A stretch of DNA of 11,107 bases, taken from NCBI GenBank assembly GCA_003242515.1, contig QGUS01000032.1, forward strand, positions 1 to 11,107. The letters run 5' to 3'. Position 1 is the first letter of the stretch. The number at the start of each line of letters is the position of its first letter. Source of the DNA: Actinomycetota bacterium. GTDB lineage: Bacteria > Actinomycetota > Acidimicrobiia > Spongiisociales > ZC4RG35. This document shows positions 6,727 through 11,107 of the stretch, piece after piece. Both the position numbers and the translations under genes were made by a program. The notes beneath the pieces are model-generated. The model was not told the origin of the DNA and did no database searches. It saw only the letters and a list, made by a program, of their open reading frames with translations.

Positions 6727-6748
6727 CCCCTCCGGATGCCGGATGGGG
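6727..6748 (-). promoter_or_regulatory. Ribosome-site-masking hairpin before the pterin dehydratase gene
   Basis: On the minus strand CCCC-AT-CCGG, a three-base loop, and CCGG-A-GGGG pair as two four-pair blocks with a small internal loop. The 3' arm contains the gene's GGAGGGG ribosome site (6727-6733), so the folded form would hide it. The arms also form a 7-bp tandem repeat (CATCCGG twice). Nothing indicates a ligand, and no aptamer-size region exists. Confidence 0.35.
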
Positions 6749-6762
6749 TGGACCCGCACCGG

Positions 6763-7641
6763 TCAGGACTCGAAGCCCAGGCGATCCAGCAGCTGCGGAC
6801 GGCGCTGCCAGTCCTTCTCCACCACCACCTGGAGGCGGAGGTTCACCTGCTCGCCGAAGATCGTCTCCAACTCCAGCCGGGCCTCGGTGCCGCAGGTGCG
6901 GAGCATCTCCCCGCCCTTGCCGATCACGATGCCCTTCTGGCTCTTCCGTTCCACGATCACGTCGGCGTCGATGTCGATCAGGCCGTCCTCCCGCTGGGTC
7001 ATCTCTTCGACCCGAACGGCCAGCGAGTGCGGGAGCTCCTCGCGGAGCCGCTCCAGGAACTTCTCCCGAACGATCTCTGCCACGAGCTGCTCCTCTGGCT
7101 GGTCGGTGACCATGCCCTCCGGGTAGTACATCGGGCCTTCCTCGAGGCGGCTCACCAGCCCTTCCACCAGCTCCGGCACCCCGTCCCCGGTCAGCGCCGA
7201 GATCGGGTAGATGTCCTCGAATGGCCACTCCGCGGCCCTCACCAGCTGCTGGACGACCTTCGGCTTGGACGCTTTGTCGACCTTGTTCACGGCGACGACC
7301 ACGTCGGCCTCGGCCTCGATGAGCCGCTCGGCGATCGTCTGGTCGCCCTTGCCGATCTCCTCGGTGGCCTCCACCACGAAGAGGACGACGTCCACCTCCG
7401 ACAGCGTCCCGTGCACCAGCTTGTTGAGGCGGTTGCCCAGCTCGTTGCGGGGCTTGTGCAGGCCGGGCGTGTCCACCAGCACCAGCTGGTGGTCGGGGCC
7501 GGTCACGACGCCCCGGATGGCGTTGCGGGTCGTCTGGGGGCGGGAAGAGGTGATGGCGACCTTGGTGCCGACCATGCGGTTCACCAGCGTCGACTTGCCG
7601 ACGTTGGGGCGACCGACGACGGCGCAGAACCCGGACCTCAT
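6763..7641 (-). CDS. era: GTPase Era, 16S rRNA maturation factor
   Basis: This 292-residue GTPase binds the 3' end of 16S rRNA during assembly of the 30S subunit. The G domain has GRPNVGKS (10-17, P-loop), the switch-I TTRN (37-40), DTPG (57-60), NKVD (119-122) and SAL (148-150). The C-terminal KH RNA-binding domain carries the GxxG loop in IVIGKGGEML (238-247). The length is typical. The ATG at 7641 overlaps the stop of the CBS gene (ATGA, 7638-7641), pointing to coupled translation. YbeY, which acts on the same rRNA end, is two genes upstream, so the cluster links two 16S 3'-end factors. Confidence 0.97.
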   Translation of the reverse strand: MRSGFCAVVGRPNVGKSTLVNRMVGTKVAITSSRPQTTRNAIRGVVTGPDHQLVLVDTPGLHKPRNELGNRLNKLVHGTLSEVDVVLFVVEATEEIGKGDQTIAERLIEAEADVVVAVNKVDKASKPKVVQQLVRAAEWPFEDIYPISALTGDGVPELVEGLVSRLEEGPMYYPEGMVTDQPEEQLVAEIVREKFLERLREELPHSLAVRVEEMTQREDGLIDIDADVIVERKSQKGIVIGKGGEMLRTCGTEARLELETIFGEQVNLRLQVVVEKDWQRRPQLLDRLGFES

Positions 7642-8819
7642 GACACCTCGACCGCGGGCTCGATGGTCACCCCGACGACCGAGACACGCCGGCCCTGCAT
7701 ACGCTCGACCTTGAAGGCGACGTTGTCGATGTGGAACACCTCGCCGACCTCGGGCACCCGCTCGGCCAGGCCGAGCACCAGCCCGCCGACCGTGTCCCAC
7801 TCCTCGTCGGGCAGGTCGATCCCGACGACCTTCTCGAGCTCGTCGACCGGGGTGCGGGCGTCCACCTGCCATCCCCCGTCGACGGGGACGATGAGGTTCT
7901 CCACCAGGTCGGTCTCGTCGGATATCTCGCCGACGAGCTCCTCGATCAGGTCCTCGATGGTGACGAGGCCGACGACGTCGCCGTACTCGTCCACCACCAT
8001 GACCTGGTGCTGGTGCCGCTCGCGCATCTCGCTGAGCAGGCTCGACGCGTACTTGGTCTCGGGGACGAACTCGACCGGGCGCATCACGTCGGAGACCTTC
8101 TCCGGGCGGCTCTCCTCCCCCAGCGTGGCCAGGAGGTCCTTCACCACCACGATGCCCACCACGTCGCCATTGGTGGTGACCGGGATGCGGGAGTAGCCCT
8201 CCTCGGTGGCGAGGGCGATCAGGTCGTCTATCGAGGAGTCGGCGGGGATGGTCACCATGTCCGGGCGGGGCGTCATCACCTCCCGGACCAGGGTCTCGGA
8301 GAACTCGAGCACCGAGTCGATGAGCTCCCGCTCCTGCTCCTCGACCTCGTCCTGCTCCTGGGTGGTCTCCACCTCGTCCTCCTTCGCCTCGTCCTCGGCG
8401 GCGAGCAGCTCGTTGGCCCAGCCGCCCACCTTCACCGCCAGGGCGAGGACCGGGGCGGACCGGTAGGCGATGGTGCGCGGGCTCCAGCGGCCCAGGGACC
8501 GTGGCAGCGGGTCGCCGAACAGGAAGATGACGGCGCCGACCAGCAGACCGGTGACGACTGCGGAGCCGAAGTCCATGCCGGAGGAGATGGAGACGGTCGC
8601 CAGGACGGCGGCCATCACCAGCAGGCCCGACTCGACCACACCGACGGCAGGCGTGATCGCCTCCCGGTCGTCGAGGAGGTCGGCGACACGCTGGGCTCCC
8701 TTCACGCCGTCGGAGGCGTCACGGAGGGCGTCCGCCCGGGGCACCCGGGCGACGGCGGTGCCCGCGGCGCGCACCCAGGCGGCCAGGGCCAGCAGGAGGA
8801 CGGCGACCGTCGTGGTCAC
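7638..8819 (-). CDS. CBS-pair / CorC-HlyC membrane protein (CNNM-like, hemolysin C family)
   Basis: This 393-residue protein belongs to the family often annotated as hemolysin or magnesium/cobalt efflux regulator. Hydrophobic segments lie at about 1-20, 59-78, 86-104 and 118-133, fitting a DUF21/CNNM membrane domain, though this part is poorly conserved. A strongly acidic linker (about 139-166) leads to two CBS domains at about 183-233 (VMTPRPDMV to VVVKDLL) and 247-297 (RPVEFV to TIEDLIEELVGEI). The CorC-HlyC cap is at about 308-385. CBS pairs in this family bind adenine nucleotides, and transport of Mg2+ or a related ion is likely but not shown. The start is GTG at 8817-8819, overlapping the ybeY stop (GTGA), and the stop overlaps the era ATG. 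Mycobacteria carry the same gene between ybeY and era, which supports the assignment. The exact transported ion cannot be inferred. Confidence 0.9.
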   Translation of the reverse strand: MTTTVAVLLLALAAWVRAAGTAVARVPRADALRDASDGVKGAQRVADLLDDREAITPAVGVVESGLLVMAAVLATVSISSGMDFGSAVVTGLLVGAVIFLFGDPLPRSLGRWSPRTIAYRSAPVLALAVKVGGWANELLAAEDEAKEDEVETTQEQDEVEEQERELIDSVLEFSETLVREVMTPRPDMVTIPADSSIDDLIALATEEGYSRIPVTTNGDVVGIVVVKDLLATLGEESRPEKVSDVMRPVEFVPETKYASSLLSEMRERHQHQVMVVDEYGDVVGLVTIEDLIEELVGEISDETDLVENLIVPVDGGWQVDARTPVDELEKVVGIDLPDEEWDTVGGLVLGLAERVPEVGEVFHIDNVAFKVERMQGRRVSVVGVTIEPAVEVS

Positions 8820-9280
8820 CGGCGCCTCCTCCCCACCATGGTGAGGAGCTGGCGCTCCCGCTCCTCCATCACCACGGCCTCGTCGTCCTCCTCGTGGTCG
8901 TAGCCGAGGAGGTGGAGGATGCCGTGGGCGACCATGAGGGCCATCTCGTCCTCGTACGCCACACCCATCGCGGCCGCGGCGCGCTGCACATAGGACGGGG
9001 AGATGACGACGTCACCGATGACCAGGGGCGGGCCGTCGGGGTCGATCTCGGGAACGGACCCGGGGGTGAGGTCCTCGATGGGGAACGACAGGACGTCCGT
9101 GGGCCCTTCCTTGCTGAGGTACCGGGCGTTGTAGTCGGCGATCTCGTCCTCGGAGACGAGGAGGATCGTGACCTCGGTGGACTCCGGGTAGCCCTCTTCG
9201 CGGAGGACCGTCTCTGCGATCAGGCGCAGCTCGGCCGTGTCGACCCGGTCGGTCTGCTCGTTGGCGAGGATGACGGCCAC
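8816..9280 (-). CDS. ybeY: Endoribonuclease YbeY
   Basis: This 154-residue zinc-dependent RNase is implicated in 16S rRNA 3'-end maturation and ribosome quality control. The metal-binding signature HGILHLLGYDH is complete (H119, H123, H129). Other family blocks are YNARYLSKEGPTDVLSFP (50-67) and GDVVIS (89-94). The C-terminus is basic (GRRRR). The start is GTG at 9278-9280, preceded by a GAGGG purine tract. The stop overlaps the GTG of the CBS gene by four bases. In many bacteria phoH/ybeZ precedes ybeY; here a pgpH-type gene does, as in Bacillus yqfF-ybeY. Any phoH would lie beyond the right edge. Confidence 0.96.
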   Translation of the reverse strand: MAVILANEQTDRVDTAELRLIAETVLREEGYPESTEVTILLVSEDEIADYNARYLSKEGPTDVLSFPIEDLTPGSVPEIDPDGPPLVIGDVVISPSYVQRAAAAMGVAYEDEMALMVAHGILHLLGYDHEEDDEAVVMEERERQLLTMVGRRRR

Positions 9281-9282
9281 GC

Positions 9283-9351
9283 TCAGGCCCTCGCCCTCGC
9301 CGGGAACCGCTGCCCCGCCGTCGGGGCGCTGCTACTCAGGGGGTCGTCCAT
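9283..9351 (-). CDS. Candidate 22-codon leader ORF between pgpH and ybeY
   Basis: The pgpH stop TGA (9353-9351) shares its A with an ATG (9351-9349), forming TGATG. The small frame encodes 22 residues rich in Ser, Ala and Arg (start MDDPLSSS, end ARARA). It stops at 9283, two bases before the ybeY GTG. It contains the hairpin at 9312-9327. Terminating ribosomes could carry on through it to ybeY. No homology is recognised, and high GC makes such frames frequent, so it may be noise. Confidence 0.2.
   Translation of the reverse strand: MDDPLSSSAPTAGQRFPARARA
9312..9327 (-). other. GC hairpin in the pgpH-ybeY gap
   Basis: GCCCCG-ACGG-CGGGGC on the minus strand is a perfect six-pair stem with a tetraloop, about 30 bases before the ybeY start. 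There is no U-tract, so it is not a terminator. It could be an mRNA processing or pausing element. Confidence 0.3.
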
Positions 9352-11107
9352 CAACTTCCGGGAAAGTTCGGATACGGGATTCTCTGATGGTAATGACCGA
9401 CCAGCGACTCGAGGAAGGCTCTCCGGATCTGGGTCAGCTCCGCCAGGGTCAGCGGCGACTCGGAGAGCTGGCCGTCCTCGACCTTCTCGTCGACGATCCG
9501 GTTCACGACCTTCTCGATGGCCTCCGGCGTCGGCTCCTGGGTCTGGAACTCCGCCCGGCAGGCGGCCTCCAGCGAGTCGGCCAGCATGAGGATCGCCGTC
9601 TCGGCCGTCCGGGGCTTGTGGCCGATGTGGCGGAAGTCGTCGATGTCGACCCGGTCGCCGTCCCGCTGGCGGGCCTTCTCGTAGAAGTACCGCATCACGG
9701 CGTCGCCGTGGTGGCACACGATGCCCTGGGTGACGTCCGACGGGATCTTGAACTTCCGGGCCAGCGCCACGCCGGCGGTCACGTGCGAGCGGAGGATCTC
9801 CGCAGACTCCTTCGGGTCGAGGAAGTCGTGCGGGTTCTGGATGCCGAACTGGTTCTCGATGAAGTAGGTGGGGTTCTCCACCTTGCCGAGGTCGTGGTAG
9901 TAGGCCATGGCCCGGGCGAGCAGGGCGTTGGCGCCGATGGCCCGGGCGGCGGCGTCGGCCAGGGTGCCCACCATCAGCGAGTGGTTGAACGTCCCGAACG
10001 CCTCCTCCTGCAGGAGCTGCAGGGCGGCGTGGTTGCGATCCGTCAGGTCGAGGAGCCGCAGCGTGGTGGTGATGTCGAAGGCCGACTCGAACGACGGCAG
10101 CGCTCCCAGTCCGACCAGCGAGGCGATGAAGGACGAGCCCGCGGCCCAGGCCGCAGACTCCCCGATCACCTGGTACCACACGTCTCCGGCGCCCGTGTGG
10201 AAGGCGCGGGCGGCGGTCAGGGCCACGAACCCGGCCGCCAGCGACGAGAAGATGACCGCCCGGCGGAAGTCGCCGCGGGACGAGATCCGGCTGACGAACG
10301 GGATGGGCACCACCGTGGCCAGCGAGGCGTAGACGGTGAGGCCGGCGTCGTTGGTGGCCAGCGCGGTGATCGCCCCGATCCCCAGGGCGACCAGCACGCC
10401 GATCCGCTGGTCGAAGAGCACCGCCGTGATGAGCCCGAACGCGGTCACCGGGAGCGCGTAGCGGGCCAGGTCGTCGGTGAACTGGAGGGTGAGGCGGACC
10501 GCGACGGCGGCCAGCAGGAGCACGATGCCGAGCAGCGCCAGCATCCGCGGCCGGGACCAGATCTCCGGACGGAACCGCGACAGGTACAGGCCGGTGGCCG
10601 CGATCAGCGCCGCCACCACGCCGAGGACGCCGATGGAGCCGCGCTCCAGGCTGAGCGTGCTCGAGGTCTCCTTGATGGCGTCGATGTGGAACTGGGTCAG
10701 CGGCTCGCCCTGCTGGACGATCAACTGGCCGGCGGTGAAGGTGCGGGTGGCCTCCGGCACGGCCTCGGCGGCGCGGTCCCGCTCCGCCTCGGTCTTCTCC
10801 TGGTTGACCAGGTTGTTCGCGTGGAGGTAGGTGGCGACGATGTCGGCCACGGCCTCGCCGCCCTCCTGGTCCTGCTGGCGGTCGACGATCACGGGCGGGG
10901 TGCTGCTCCGGATGCGGGCCTGGACGTCGAGCAGCTCCTCGGGCTCGACCCCACGGATGAACTCGCCGTAGACCCGCTGCTGCGCCTCGTCACGGACGAC
11001 GGGCAGATGGAGCGTCTGGGAGCCGTTGAGGGCGGCCCTGATCACGTCATCGGACGCCGTGCGTGCGAGGTATGCGATGGTCTGCTCGGTGAGGGTGAAC
11101 TGGGAGT
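9351..11107 (-). CDS. pgpH: PgpH-type 7TM-HD membrane phosphodiesterase (c-di-AMP), 5' end outside window
   Basis: The frame is open to the right edge, so the N-terminus is missing; about 584 residues are visible. Counting from the in-frame GTG at 11045, an extracytoplasmic 7TMR-HDED region spans roughly 1-130 (ending TFTAGQLIVQQGEPLT). Several membrane helices lie between about 137 and 318. A cytoplasmic HD phosphohydrolase domain follows: NHSLMVG (354-360, H355), YYHDLGK (382-388), FIENQ and NPHD (395-407), SHVTAGV (420-426), CHHGD (444-448) and LADS (488-491). These metal-binding residues look intact. Characterised members such as Listeria PgpH hydrolyse c-di-AMP to pApA. By homology this protein would tune c-di-AMP, which elsewhere controls osmolytes and wall homeostasis. 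The gene position equals Bacillus yqfF. The HDLGK replaces the more common HDIGK. The GTG at 11045 is not the true start, since conserved sequence continues upstream of it. Confidence 0.92.
   Translation of the reverse strand, partial: SQFTLTEQTIAYLARTASDDVIRAALNGSQTLHLPVVRDEAQQRVYGEFIRGVEPEELLDVQARIRSSTPPVIVDRQQDQEGGEAVADIVATYLHANNLVNQEKTEAERDRAAEAVPEATRTFTAGQLIVQQGEPLTQFHIDAIKETSSTLSLERGSIGVLGVVAALIAATGLYLSRFRPEIWSRPRMLALLGIVLLLAAVAVRLTLQFTDDLARYALPVTAFGLITAVLFDQRIGVLVALGIGAITALATNDAGLTVYASLATVVPIPFVSRISSRGDFRRAVIFSSLAAGFVALTAARAFHTGAGDVWYQVIGESAAWAAGSSFIASLVGLGALPSFESAFDITTTLRLLDLTDRNHAALQLLQEEAFGTFNHSLMVGTLADAAARAIGANALLARAMAYYHDLGKVENPTYFIENQFGIQNPHDFLDPKESAEILRSHVTAGVALARKFKIPSDVTQGIVCHHGDAVMRYFYEKARQRDGDRVDIDDFRHIGHKPRTAETAILMLADSLEAACRAEFQTQEPTPEAIEKVVNRIVDEKVEDGQLSESPLTLAELTQIRRAFLESLVGHYHQRIPYPNFPGS

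Noticed and set aside
6736..8903. Long plus-strand frames (486 and 390 codons) opposite era, the CBS gene and ybeY
   Set aside because: Antisense shadows in a GC-rich region; the translations are His/Gln/Val-rich with no domain logic.
1..11107. CRISPR array, insertion sequence, toxin-antitoxin or phage defence module
   Set aside because: No spaced repeats, transposase or integrase motifs, or accessory gene pairs were seen; genes are housekeeping and tightly packed.

Overview
The window is a dense, high-GC, housekeeping stretch. Almost all of it is one minus-strand gene train running from the right edge to about position 480. Gene content, the high GC and the gene order point to an actinobacterium. 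A PgpH-type 7TM-HD protein sits at one end and a dnaG-rpoD pair at the other. Mycobacteria, as I recall, lack both arrangements, so I suspect a deep actinobacterial lineage such as Acidimicrobiia. That placement is inference, not proof.

In transcription order (right to left) the genes are: a 5'-truncated pgpH-type cyclic-di-AMP phosphodiesterase (to 9351); ybeY rRNA endonuclease (9280-8816); a CBS/CorC-HlyC membrane protein (8819-7638); era GTPase (7641-6763); a pterin-4a-carbinolamine dehydratase (6721-6434); recO (6385-5600); uppS (5603-4851); single-chain glycyl-tRNA synthetase (4816-3506); dnaG primase (3464-1725); and the principal sigma factor rpoD/sigA (1728-601). Then comes tRNA-Asn(GTT) at 555-483. 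Four junctions overlap by 3-4 bases (GTGA, ATGA, TTGA, ATGA), which suggests translational coupling. Intergenic gaps are at most about 110 bp, and several hold short GC hairpins.

The set covers ribosome maturation (ybeY, era), translation (glyS, tRNA-Asn), replication and repair (dnaG, recO), wall-lipid carrier synthesis (uppS), second-messenger turnover (pgpH) and global transcription (rpoD). It is essentially the Bacillus yqfF-ybeY-...-era-recO-glyQS-...-dnaG-sigA order, with the actinobacterial additions uppS and the CBS gene. It carries one visitor, the pterin dehydratase.

The left end differs. Positions 2-379 on the plus strand encode the C-terminal end of a repetitive Ig/PKD-like surface protein. 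Its last module stops mid-domain about 100 bp from the 3' end of tRNA-Asn. This is the most irregular spot in the window and could be an island boundary, a gene remnant or an assembly join. I found no CRISPR array, transposase, integrase, toxin-antitoxin pair or defence gene, and no clearly undescribed system. The regulatory ideas listed are modest.
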